Source: Bacillota bacterium (GTDB lineage: Bacteria > Bacillota > Tb-RUG-66). From it: a stretch of 8,650 nucleotides of DNA. This document shows, piece by piece, positions 1 to 6,297 of the stretch. Made by a program: the position numbers and the translations under genes. Positions within the stretch are counted from its first letter, which is position 1; every line of letters begins with the position of its first letter. A model generated the notes under the pieces. The model made no database searches and was not told the DNA's origin. It saw only the letters and a program-made list of their open reading frames with translations. The stretch spans positions 1 to 8,650 of the forward strand of contig JAEEYS010000132.1 of assembly GCA_016288255.1 (NCBI GenBank), given 5' to 3'.

Positions 1-1
1 C

Positions 2-1513
2 GACTGCGTTCGTGTCTGCGAAGAATTACAGGGGATGGGCGTTTTAGGTTTTGCTTACCGCGGCGCTCACGCAAAAGTCACTCCCGCTTTTGATAAAAAG
101 TTAAGCGATGTGGATTGTATCGGCTGCGGACAATGCGCTGCGCACTGTCCTACAGGTGCTTTGTATGTAAAATCCGATATCGACACAGCTTGGGAAGCTC
201 TTAACGATCCCACCAAAGAAGTCATCGTTCAAGTTGCACCGGCTATCCGGGTCGCTTTTGGGGAATCTTTCGGGCTGGAACCGGGAAGCGTTTCTACCGG
301 CAAAGTAGTAGGCGCTTTAAAAGCATTGGGATTCTCTCAAGTATATGATACTTCTTTCAGCGCCGATATGACCATCGTAGAAGAAGGCAATGAATTAAAA
401 GAAAGAATCGCGGCAGGTGCGAAAATGCCGATGTTCACCTCCTGCTGCCCCGCATGGGTCAAGGCGGCGGAACTTCGTTATCCTGAACTTTTGAGTCAAG
501 TTTCCAGCTGTAAATCTCCGCAACAAATGTTCGGCTCTTTTGTTAAAAAATATGGTACTGTGCCGGAAGGCAAAACACCTTATATCATTTCCGTTATGCC
601 CTGTACTGCAAAGAAAGGTGAAATCAAACGGCCCGAACACTCTCAAAACGGTGTTCCGGACGTAGACTTGGTTCTCACCAACCAAGAGCTCATTAAAATG
701 ACCAAATCAGCCGGCATCATGTTCGACATGATCCCGGAAGAACCTTTTGATATGCCGTTTGGATTTGCTACCGGCGGCGGTTATATCTTCGGTGCTACCG
801 GCGGGGTTACAGAAGCAGTGCTTCGCTACTTGGATAACAAAAACGTATTTTTTGAAGCAGTCAGAGGGAACAGTGCAGTAAAAACAGCCAGCCTCGACTA
901 TAACGGGATCACAGTCAAAGCAGCTGTTGTCCATGGTTTGAAAAACGCGATGAAATTGATCGAACGGATCCAATCCGGTGAAGAAGAATATCATATCGTA
1001 GAAGTCATGGCTTGTTCCGGCGGTTGCGTCGGCGGCGCAGGTCAACCGATCAATACCGCTGAAAACCGCGCGAAAAGAGCGCCCGGTCTGTATCGGATCG
1101 ACAGATCCACCCAGATCAGCCGTTCGCAAGACAACCCGATCATTCAGCAAGTTTATGACAAGTGGCTGGGTGTACCCGGCGGTGAAGAAGCGCATCATCT
1201 GCTTCATACCACCTACAGCTCCAAAAAAAGGATCAATGCGGATGAAATTCCTTTCTTGGGAAGCGAGGCGCCAAAAGCAGAAATCAAAGTCTGCGTAGGG
1301 ACCGGCTGCCAAGTAAAAGGGTCTTATGAAATTTTCAGCGAATTCCATCGTTTGATCGAAGAATACGGTTTGACCGACAAAGTAGACTTAAAAGCGACCT
1401 TCTGTTTGGAAAACTGCAAAGAAAGTCCCAACATCAAAGTAGGCGACAAAGTCATCGGGCATATGACAAAAGAAAAAGTGGCTGAAATCTTAGAAGAAAT
1501 CAAAAACGCATAA
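2..1513 (+). CDS. hydA: Catalytic [FeFe]-hydrogenase large subunit with C-terminal thioredoxin-like [2Fe-2S] domain, 5' end missing
   Basis: Reversible H2 production/oxidation in the cytoplasm. The open frame runs in from the left edge with no start visible; the ATG at 35 is internal, because the upstream codons read DCVRVCEELQG, the end of a first [4Fe-4S] motif. The visible part is 503 residues. It holds a second cluster motif C39-x2-C42-x2-C45-x3-C49-P, then the H-domain with L1 TSCCPAW (146-152), L2 MPCTAKKGE (199-207) and L3 E334-V-M-A-C338-S-G-G-C342. All H-cluster cysteines and the proton-transfer cysteine C148 are present, so it should be catalytic. The last ~75 residues carry C431-x4-C436 and C468-x3-C472, the pattern of a NuoE/thioredoxin-like [2Fe-2S] domain. 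This C-terminal domain occurs in HydA of the trimeric, electron-bifurcating HydABC of Thermotoga maritima; that this enzyme is part of such a complex is inference, as any hydB/hydC would lie outside. Tandem stops TAATAA end the gene. Confidence 0.96.
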   Translation, partial: DCVRVCEELQGMGVLGFAYRGAHAKVTPAFDKKLSDVDCIGCGQCAAHCPTGALYVKSDIDTAWEALNDPTKEVIVQVAPAIRVAFGESFGLEPGSVSTGKVVGALKALGFSQVYDTSFSADMTIVEEGNELKERIAAGAKMPMFTSCCPAWVKAAELRYPELLSQVSSCKSPQQMFGSFVKKYGTVPEGKTPYIISVMPCTAKKGEIKRPEHSQNGVPDVDLVLTNQELIKMTKSAGIMFDMIPEEPFDMPFGFATGGGYIFGATGGVTEAVLRYLDNKNVFFEAVRGNSAVKTASLDYNGITVKAAVVHGLKNAMKLIERIQSGEEEYHIVEVMACSGGCVGGAGQPINTAENRAKRAPGLYRIDRSTQISRSQDNPIIQQVYDKWLGVPGGEEAHHLLHTTYSSKKRINADEIPFLGSEAPKAEIKVCVGTGCQVKGSYEIFSEFHRLIEEYGLTDKVDLKATFCLENCKESPNIKVGDKVIGHMTKEKVAEILEEIKNA

Positions 1514-1532
1514 TAAAAAAGCAAATAAAATC

Positions 1533-1568
1533 AAAAAGTGAGACAATGAAAATTGTCTCACTTTTTTT
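1533..1568. terminator. Bidirectional Rho-independent terminator between hydA and the phosphatase gene
   Basis: Perfect 10-bp stem GTGAGACAAT (1538-1547) / ATTGTCTCAC (1552-1561) closed by a GAAA tetraloop (1548-1551). Five A residues precede it (1533-1537) and seven T residues follow (1562-1568), so it can end transcription from either side. It lies 20 bases after the hydA stop and 28 bases from the stop of the convergent phosphatase gene. Confidence 0.95.
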
Positions 1569-1595
1569 GTTCTATATCGTTTTGTGTATGCTCTT

Positions 1596-2771
1596 TTAAT
1601 AATAACTGATCGTCACTTTTTTACCCATTTTCGAAAGGATATCCGCCATATCCCGAATGACGTCCAATTTAAAGTCCAAATTGATGTTTTTGATGTTTTC
1701 ATGGGCAGGATTCATGGCTTTTCCTACCAAAAGATGCAGTTCCGTACAATCTTCCACCAAAATTTTGGTCAGTTTCGTGGCCGCGTTCATATCGTGCAGA
1801 TCCAAAAGTCCTTCATAAGTAATGGTATTGTCAAAGTATCGTTTGATATAATCAAAGGCCAGCGACAAGGTCAAGGCCCCTTCGATCACCAGATCAATGG
1901 ATTTGATATGCGCCACCGGCGGCACATTCGGGCGGATCTCATCCAAATGGATCTCCAGCTCTTCCCCCAGCTCTTTTGCCACGATTTTAGAAGTCGTTCC
2001 GCCGCAGACGATCTTGACCCCTTCGCTTTTCATCAAGACATCCACCACATGGGCATCCATGGTTTTGTCCACAGGAGGCCCGATCATCATGGTCACTTTT
2101 TGTTCCGGGTGGATCTTTAATCCCACTACCGTCGTATCGTCTTTGGGCTTTTCTTGATAATACTTATAGCATCTTCGCAATATCTGTTTGGTTATACCCT
2201 TTAACAGCCGCTCCGAGTGAGAAAGACTCACTGTATATTTTGCCGCGTTGTCCCACTGCCAACCAAAAGGAAACATTTCCCCTACCCCCGCATGGGTCAC
2301 TCCATCTGTGATCAGCAGCATGACATCATCGGTCTTTACCGTAAAGTTCGCTTCATAGATATTTCTTCCGTTAATGGTCCTGTTTTGATGCTTTTTTAGT
2401 TTCTGCAGCATCCCGTCTCTGATAAAGATCAATTCGGGATTGCCGTATTCCGCCAAATACGCTTTTCCGGAATCGAAGATCTGCAGTACGGTAAAAGTGG
2501 AATACGCCAAATTCCTTACACTGTCAATGGGCAGCGTATTGCTGATGGTATCGATGGATTCATCGATCGTCATGCCTTCTTTCAGCATCGTACCCAAAAT
2601 ACTGCCGGTCATGGTCGATAAAATATTTGCTTTGACGCCGCTTCCCAGTCCATCCGCCAACACAACGATCACAGAATCTTCTGTTCGAAGCACTTTTACC
2701 GAATCCCCGCAAAGTTCTTCTCCTTCTTTGTTCAAACTTTCTTGATCCACTTCCACAAAGAAATTTGTCAT
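1596..2771 (-). CDS. SpoIIE-type PP2C serine/threonine phosphatase, HydS-linked
   Basis: Predicted soluble Mn/Mg-dependent protein phosphatase, 391 residues. The SpoIIE-family PP2C fold spans about residues 15-222, with the acidic metal residues in place: G22-D23, A39-D40-G41, T155-D156-G157 and K210-D211-D212-T213-T214. No membrane segments are seen. True SpoIIE has a long multi-pass N-terminal region and about 800 residues, so this is not the sporulation SpoIIE itself. Residues ~223-391 form an extra C-terminal domain I do not recognise, containing the motif GGTTSKIVAKELG (258-270). The start codon overlaps the hydS stop as ATGA (2768-2771), implying translational coupling; this pairing defines the phosphatase-linked (group C3) sensory hydrogenases. 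The likely role is to dephosphorylate an unknown protein, perhaps an STAS-type anti-sigma antagonist as SpoIIE does, according to H2 or redox state sensed by HydS. The substrate is not evident from the window. Confidence 0.9.
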   Translation of the reverse strand: MTNFFVEVDQESLNKEGEELCGDSVKVLRTEDSVIVVLADGLGSGVKANILSTMTGSILGTMLKEGMTIDESIDTISNTLPIDSVRNLAYSTFTVLQIFDSGKAYLAEYGNPELIFIRDGMLQKLKKHQNRTINGRNIYEANFTVKTDDVMLLITDGVTHAGVGEMFPFGWQWDNAAKYTVSLSHSERLLKGITKQILRRCYKYYQEKPKDDTTVVGLKIHPEQKVTMMIGPPVDKTMDAHVVDVLMKSEGVKIVCGGTTSKIVAKELGEELEIHLDEIRPNVPPVAHIKSIDLVIEGALTLSLAFDYIKRYFDNTITYEGLLDLHDMNAATKLTKILVEDCTELHLLVGKAMNPAHENIKNINLDFKLDVIRDMADILSKMGKKVTISYY

Positions 2772-4525
2772 AGGATCTCATCACCCTCTTCCGAGAGTTT
2801 CTTCAACCTGGTCAAGATCACTTTGGTTTCTGCCGTGGTCTCTCCCAAAAGGCTGGCTATCTGCTGGGCTACGATCATTTGTTTATCAATGACTTTTTGC
2901 GCCGTATCCACGGTTTGCGCTTTTAATTTCTGCAGTTTTTCTTTTTGATGGATCTCATTGGTCACATCCGTGATCAGCGCAACGATCAAGTTGTGTTCTT
3001 TCAGCTGAATAACGCTTTGTTTGGTGATGGTTTCCCCGTCATCCAAAATATAAGGGGCTTCGGTGATGTTTTTTCCTGTTTCCAAAGCCTGTTTAAAATA
3101 AATATCGTCCATGATCTCATACACTTCTTTGCCGATCGCTTCTGTTCTTTCAAACCCAAAAAGGCGTTCCGCGCTTTGATTGAATTCATGGATCACCAAG
3201 TCATAATCCGCCGCTACGATCGCGTCCGGCGAAGAATATAAGATGACGCTGGATAAGGATTCTGCTTTTTCTCTCATATAAGGCAAACACATACGCAGTT
3301 CCGCTCTGCCCTGGTATACCGCAATGGCTTTTTCACGGCAGGTGTTGTAGCCGCAGGAACCGCAGTTTAGCATGTCTTTCGGGGAATTTTTCCCTGTTTT
3401 CATCAGGATCTCATTGATCTCTTCCTCTGTGGGCATGGGATTTCTGACGGCAATATCCTGGAAAGTCTGCCGAACATCTATTTGCGCGGCAATTTCATCC
3501 CTTTGCCCTTTGATCATGGGATCTTTTTGCTCCGTATCGGCATATTTTAACAGCAATTCTTTATTGATGAATTTATTCCTGTTCTTTCTGGAACGATATA
3601 CCGCCGGCCCATTGATACAGCCCCCGTCACAAGACCGCATTTCCACAAACAGCGGTTCCGTTGTTTCTGTTTTCTTTAAATATTCCAATACATCCGCTAC
3701 CTCTTTCGGCCCGTTTGCTACGATCATATTCCGATTTTCTTCCGGTATCTCTTGGAAAACGGACTTTAAGATCCCTCCCGGCATAGAATAAATGCGGATA
3801 TTGTTGTCATAATCAAATGGGATCATTTCCGTAGGAGGCAGTTCTTTTAATGTGATCCCCTCTATCAAAAGCCAGCTTCCCAATTCTTCATAAGTCAAAA
3901 CAGCATCGATATATCCATTGGGATCCTCTTGCGCTTCTTCTTTTTTCGCGATACAAGGGCCGATCATCACCACTTTGATATCCTTTCCATACTTTTCTTT
4001 CAAATACTTGCCGTGGGCAAGCATAGGAGACAAATACGGCGCCAGATACGGCACCATTTCCGGATAATGGATCCGGATCAGGCGATTCACGGAAGAACAG
4101 GAAGAAGTGATCATATAATTTTTGGGATGGGGTTCCTTTTCTTTCATCTTTTCATAATGTTCCTTATAGGCTTTGGCTACAAGGCTGACGCCTACCGCCG
4201 TATCCTGTACATGAGCAAACCCCAGCTTGTTCAACGCCGTTACCATTTGCAAAGGATCCTCCATCTCAAAAGAAGAGGTAAAAGAAGGCGCTAAGCTGAC
4301 ATAAATCTCTTCTCCGTTTTGAATGAATTCTTTGATGGTATCGATCTCTTTACAAACCGATATGGCGTTTTGCGGACAGGCATGCACACAAATGCCGCAC
4401 ATGGTGCATTCTGTTTCCAAAATATTGGCTCTGCCGTTTTTCATTTCAATGCACTTTACCGGACAGTTTCGAATACATTTATAGCAATTTTTACAATTCG
4501 CTTTTTTTAATTTTATAATATCCAT
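2768..4525 (-). CDS. hydS: Sensory [FeFe]-hydrogenase with Fe-S, PAS and coiled-coil domains (group C type)
   Basis: Putative cytoplasmic H2/redox sensor, 585 residues. Domains in order: 2x[4Fe-4S] ferredoxin (C11, C14, C17, C21 and C40, C43, C46, C50); H-domain (~72-310); four-Cys Fe-S motif C388-x2-C391-x4-C396-x16-C413, like the Fe-S domain of acetyl-CoA synthase/CO dehydrogenase gamma subunits (PF04060 type); PAS domain (~425-520); helical, coiled-coil-prone tail (~522-580). H-cluster ligands are kept (C143, C191, C299, C303), but L1 reads TSSCSSV instead of TSCCPxW, L2 reads GPCIAKKEE with Gly for Met, and L3 has Arg297 for Met. Loss of the proton-transfer Cys and these methionines is typical of HydS proteins, which are slow enzymes used as sensors. 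The ATG at 4525 has an SD (AAGAGGG) 7 bases upstream. The gene is followed directly by the phosphatase with an ATGA overlap. The PAS and helix probably pass the signal to the phosphatase; that step is inference. Confidence 0.94.
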   Translation of the reverse strand: MDIIKLKKANCKNCYKCIRNCPVKCIEMKNGRANILETECTMCGICVHACPQNAISVCKEIDTIKEFIQNGEEIYVSLAPSFTSSFEMEDPLQMVTALNKLGFAHVQDTAVGVSLVAKAYKEHYEKMKEKEPHPKNYMITSSCSSVNRLIRIHYPEMVPYLAPYLSPMLAHGKYLKEKYGKDIKVVMIGPCIAKKEEAQEDPNGYIDAVLTYEELGSWLLIEGITLKELPPTEMIPFDYDNNIRIYSMPGGILKSVFQEIPEENRNMIVANGPKEVADVLEYLKKTETTEPLFVEMRSCDGGCINGPAVYRSRKNRNKFINKELLLKYADTEQKDPMIKGQRDEIAAQIDVRQTFQDIAVRNPMPTEEEINEILMKTGKNSPKDMLNCGSCGYNTCREKAIAVYQGRAELRMCLPYMREKAESLSSVILYSSPDAIVAADYDLVIHEFNQSAERLFGFERTEAIGKEVYEIMDDIYFKQALETGKNITEAPYILDDGETITKQSVIQLKEHNLIVALITDVTNEIHQKEKLQKLKAQTVDTAQKVIDKQMIVAQQIASLLGETTAETKVILTRLKKLSEEGDEIL

Positions 4526-4538
4526 AAGAGACCCTCTT
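4526..4538 (-). promoter_or_regulatory. Ribosome binding site of hydS within a small hairpin
   Basis: On the - strand the bases just before the ATG read AAGAGGGTCTCTT. GAGG is a good Shine-Dalgarno core ending 7 bases before the start and fixes it. The same bases form a 5-bp hairpin, AAGAG / CTCTT with a GGT loop, which may partly mask the site; the stem is weak and could be incidental. Confidence 0.6.
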
Positions 4539-4575
4539 TATCCTGATTTATCAAAAACGCTTTATTTCTCTTTTT

Positions 4576-4581
4576 ATTGTA
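4576..4581 (-). promoter_or_regulatory. Possible -10 element for the hydS-phosphatase operon
   Basis: The - strand reads TACAAT (5 of 6 to the sigma-A -10) about 50 bases before the hydS start, downstream of the mbl terminator where a promoter is needed. No convincing TTGACA-like -35 lies 16-18 bases upstream; the region there is very A/T-rich. Weak call. Confidence 0.3.
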
Positions 4582-4689
4582 CAGGAAAAAGCAAAAAAAT
4601 GCAGTATTTTTCTCTCTTTTCTGTCTTCCCATTTTTTGTATTGATAGATTTTTGCCATAACGCCCGGACCCATGGTGCTTCTCTCAAAT

Positions 4690-4726
4690 AAAAAAAGGAA
4701 CAGCTGAGCGATCGCTGTCCCTTTTT
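4690..4726 (-). terminator. Rho-independent terminator after mbl
   Basis: Read on the - strand: stem GGGACAGC (4721-4714) / GCTGTTCC (4704-4697), 8 bp with one G-U wobble, then seven T (4696-4690). In the other direction the wobble becomes an A-C mismatch, so it suits the - strand. It begins about 18 bases after the mbl stop and isolates the sporulation/mbl block from hydS. Confidence 0.87.
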
Positions 4727-4738
4727 ATCTTTTTCTTT

Positions 4739-5761
4739 TTATTTATAAGGATTTTTTCGAATGGAAGTGGACCCCAATTCATCAAAATATTCCAATGCCA
4801 TACCGGTCCCTCTTGCCACGCAGGTAATGGGATCTTCCGCAATAATGACCGGCGTATGGATATTGCTGCTGATAAACCTGTCCAAACCGCGAAGAAGAGA
4901 ACCGCCGCCTGTCATCACGATCCCTTTTTCGGAAATATCCCCCGCCAGTTCCGGTGGTGTTCTTTCCAAAACATATTTTACCGTATTTAAGATTTCTTCT
5001 GCCGGTTCATACAGCGCTTCATTGATCTCTTCCGAAGAGATCTCAATGTTTGTCGGAAGCCCCGTTAAAAGATTCCTGCCTCTGACATCCATTGTCCTGC
5101 TTTCATCTTCCGAGAAAACGGTCGCGATTTGAATCTTGATTTGTTCCGCGGCGCGTTCTCCGATAATGATATTGTATTTATTTCTGATATAACGGATAAT
5201 GGCGTCATCCATTTTATCCCCTGCTACCCGAATGGATTTGCTGACGACCACGCCGCTCATGGAAATCACCGCCACATCGGAAGTCCCGCCGCCGATATCC
5301 ACGATCATATGGCCGTAAGGTTCCGCAATATCAAGTCCCGCGCCGATCGCTGCCGCTACCGGTTCTTCAATGATCGAGACCGCTCTTGCGCCTGCCCGAT
5401 ACGCCGCGTCTTCCACCGCTCTTTTTTCTACGGTAGTAACTCCGCTGGGCACGCAGATCATGATTCTCGGCTTAAACAAAACGCCGGAGCCGTTTACTTT
5501 ATCTAAAAAGAATTTCAGCATTGCTTCCGTAATGTCAAAGTCCGCAATAACACCGTCTCTCAACGGTCTGATCGCCACAATGTTTCCCGGTGTTTTTCCG
5601 ATCATTTCTCTGGCTGCTTCGCCGACTTCCAATACCTTATTGGTATCTGTTCTTACCGCTACAACGGAAGGCTCGTTCAGCACAACGCCCTTTCCCTTGA
5701 TATAGATCAGCACAGTAGCCGTTCCCAAATCTATTCCTACATCTCTTGGAAAAATACTCAT
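4739..5761 (-). CDS. mbl: MreB/Mbl family actin-like cell-shape protein
   Basis: Bacterial actin that assembles into membrane-bound filaments and guides lateral wall synthesis; 340 residues, normal for the family. Nucleotide-binding signatures are complete: phosphate-1 GIDLGTAT (9-16), EEPVAAA (132-138), phosphate-2 DIGGGTSD (155-162) and the adenosine loop TGGGSLLRG (284-292). I start it at the ATG at 5761 (MSIFPRDVGIDLG), matching the family N-terminus and preceded by the SD GGCAGGG with a 7-base gap. An in-frame ATG at 5851 would add a 30-residue hydrophobic leader that overlaps the predicted promoter and has no support. The assignment to Mbl rather than MreB rests on position, since mbl follows spoIIID in B. 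subtilis, while mreB usually sits with mreC/mreD. It may be read both from its own promoter and by read-through from spoIIID. Confidence 0.93.
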   Translation of the reverse strand: MSIFPRDVGIDLGTATVLIYIKGKGVVLNEPSVVAVRTDTNKVLEVGEAAREMIGKTPGNIVAIRPLRDGVIADFDITEAMLKFFLDKVNGSGVLFKPRIMICVPSGVTTVEKRAVEDAAYRAGARAVSIIEEPVAAAIGAGLDIAEPYGHMIVDIGGGTSDVAVISMSGVVVSKSIRVAGDKMDDAIIRYIRNKYNIIIGERAAEQIKIQIATVFSEDESRTMDVRGRNLLTGLPTNIEISSEEINEALYEPAEEILNTVKYVLERTPPELAGDISEKGIVMTGGGSLLRGLDRFISSNIHTPVIIAEDPITCVARGTGMALEYFDELGSTSIRKNPYK

Positions 5762-5810
5762 AATTTTACCCTGCCTTTTTTCACAACTATATAACAACAT
5801 TATATACAAT

Positions 5811-5819
5811 ATTATATCA
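5811..5819 (-). promoter_or_regulatory. Extended -10 promoter of mbl
   Basis: The - strand reads TGATATAAT, an exact extended -10 (TGnTATAAT), 49 bases before the mbl ATG. A -35 at 17-bp spacing reads CTGGTT, poor, as is common when the extended -10 is strong. The surroundings are very A/T-rich, so a chance match is possible. Confidence 0.5.
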
Positions 5820-5948
5820 TTTTTCGATAACGAAACCAGAAATAATATCACATTTTTTAAAAATCTTGTTGAAAAGTGACTTTTTACGGCGCTTTGTTCC
5901 TCATTTTATCTCATGCAGGGCCAAAAGAAGCGGTTTTACAAGGTCAAA

Positions 5949-6209
5949 TCAAATTTTATTCCCCTGTCTCAAGTATTTTTCCTTGGTGGCTTTCCCGCCT
6001 CGGATATGCCGTTCCGATTTATTGATCTCCAATACCTCTTTGATTTTTTTGCTTAAAGCCGGGTCTATCAAAACAAGTCTTTGAGACAGATCTTTGTGCA
6101 CAGTACTTTTTGATACATTAAATTTTTTGGCGGCTGCTCTGACAGTACATTTTGTTTCCAGAATATATTCAGAGATCTCTAACACTCTTTGCACCATATA
6201 ATCCTTCAA
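5949..6209 (-). CDS. spoIIID: Stage III sporulation regulator SpoIIID, TTG start
   Basis: Small DNA-binding regulator that activates and represses many sigma-E-controlled mother-cell genes. 86 residues, close to the ~93 of B. subtilis SpoIIID. The helix-turn-helix spans about residues 22-42 with the near-invariant VSKSTVHKD (32-40). The basic C-terminal region has RHIRGGKATKEKY (67-79), used for DNA contact in the family. I choose the TTG at 6209: it gives MKDYMVQRV, aligning with family N-termini, and follows the SD-like GGGGGG with a 6-base gap. An ATG at 6230 would lie inside the predicted promoter and has no SD. It lies downstream of spoIIQ and upstream of mbl, the conserved order. Expression is expected in the mother cell under sigma-E. 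Confidence 0.95.
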   Translation of the reverse strand: MKDYMVQRVLEISEYILETKCTVRAAAKKFNVSKSTVHKDLSQRLVLIDPALSKKIKEVLEINKSERHIRGGKATKEKYLRQGNKI

Positions 6210-6215
6210 AAAAAT

Positions 6216-6221
6216 CCCCCC
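6216..6221 (-). promoter_or_regulatory. Ribosome binding site of spoIIID (G6 tract)
   Basis: GGGGGG on the - strand, followed by ATTTTT and then the TTG start. It can pair with the CCUCC of 16S rRNA using one G-U. No other SD-like sequence serves the alternative ATG starts at 6230 or 6197, so this site decides the start. Confidence 0.7.
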
Positions 6222-6228
6222 GAATTCC

Positions 6229-6257
6229 ATATATATGTAATCATTACATAACCATAT
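6229..6257 (-). promoter_or_regulatory. Possible sigma-E-type promoter of spoIIID
   Basis: The - strand has CATATATAT (6237-6229), resembling the sigma-E -10 (CATACAAT-like), and ATATG (6257-6253), resembling the -35 (ATATT), 15 bases apart. Transcription would start near 6222, giving a leader of only ~13 bases that includes the G6 SD. spoIIID is a known sigma-E target in Bacillus and Clostridioides. The A/T-rich context weakens the match. Confidence 0.4.
6234..6250. repeat. 17-bp perfect palindrome upstream of spoIIID
   Basis: TATGTAAT-c-ATTACATA, perfectly symmetric around base 6242, lying between and partly on the putative -35 and -10. It could be an operator or an RNA hairpin. It is flanked by two exact copies of ATATATATGG on the - strand (6261-6252 and 6236-6227), 25 bases apart. 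Confidence 0.75.
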
Positions 6258-6297
6258 ATATTCTCTAAGGGGGGTAAGTAGAATCGTTTTTTCTCTC

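Larger units (their letters stand above)
6216..6274. repeat. C6/G6 inverted pair enclosing the spoIIID promoter region
   Basis: On the - strand CCCCCC (6274-6269) lies 47 bases before GGGGGG (6221-6216), the spoIIID SD. RNA containing both arms could form a 6-bp all-GC stem enclosing the 17-bp palindrome as an inner hairpin, and so hide the SD. RNA starting at the putative promoter would carry only the G6 arm. Confidence 0.6.

Noticed and set aside
707..1348. 213-codon open frame on the - strand inside hydA
   Set aside because: Fully antisense to the well-conserved H-domain, with no recognisable motif; it follows from the codon bias of hydA. The same applies to the other antisense frames in this window.
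1596..2771. Naming the phosphatase spoIIE
   Set aside because: No membrane region, half the length, an extra C-terminal domain and coupling to hydS; it is a family member but not the sporulation SpoIIE.
4551..4673. 40-codon ORF on the - strand (MGPGVMAKIYQYKKW...) just upstream of hydS with GAGAG before its ATG
   Set aside because: Low-complexity Lys-rich product, poor SD, and the likely hydS -10 lies inside it. Small leader peptide not excluded, but unsupported.
5762..5851. 30-residue N-terminal extension of Mbl from an ATG at 5851
   Set aside because: Not part of the family, spans the extended -10 and very A/T-rich sequence, and the internal ATG at 5761 has a proper SD.
5882..5948. Terminator between spoIIID and mbl
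   Set aside because: Only a scattered 5-bp complementarity (CGCTT/AAGCG) with a long loop and no T-run directly after it.
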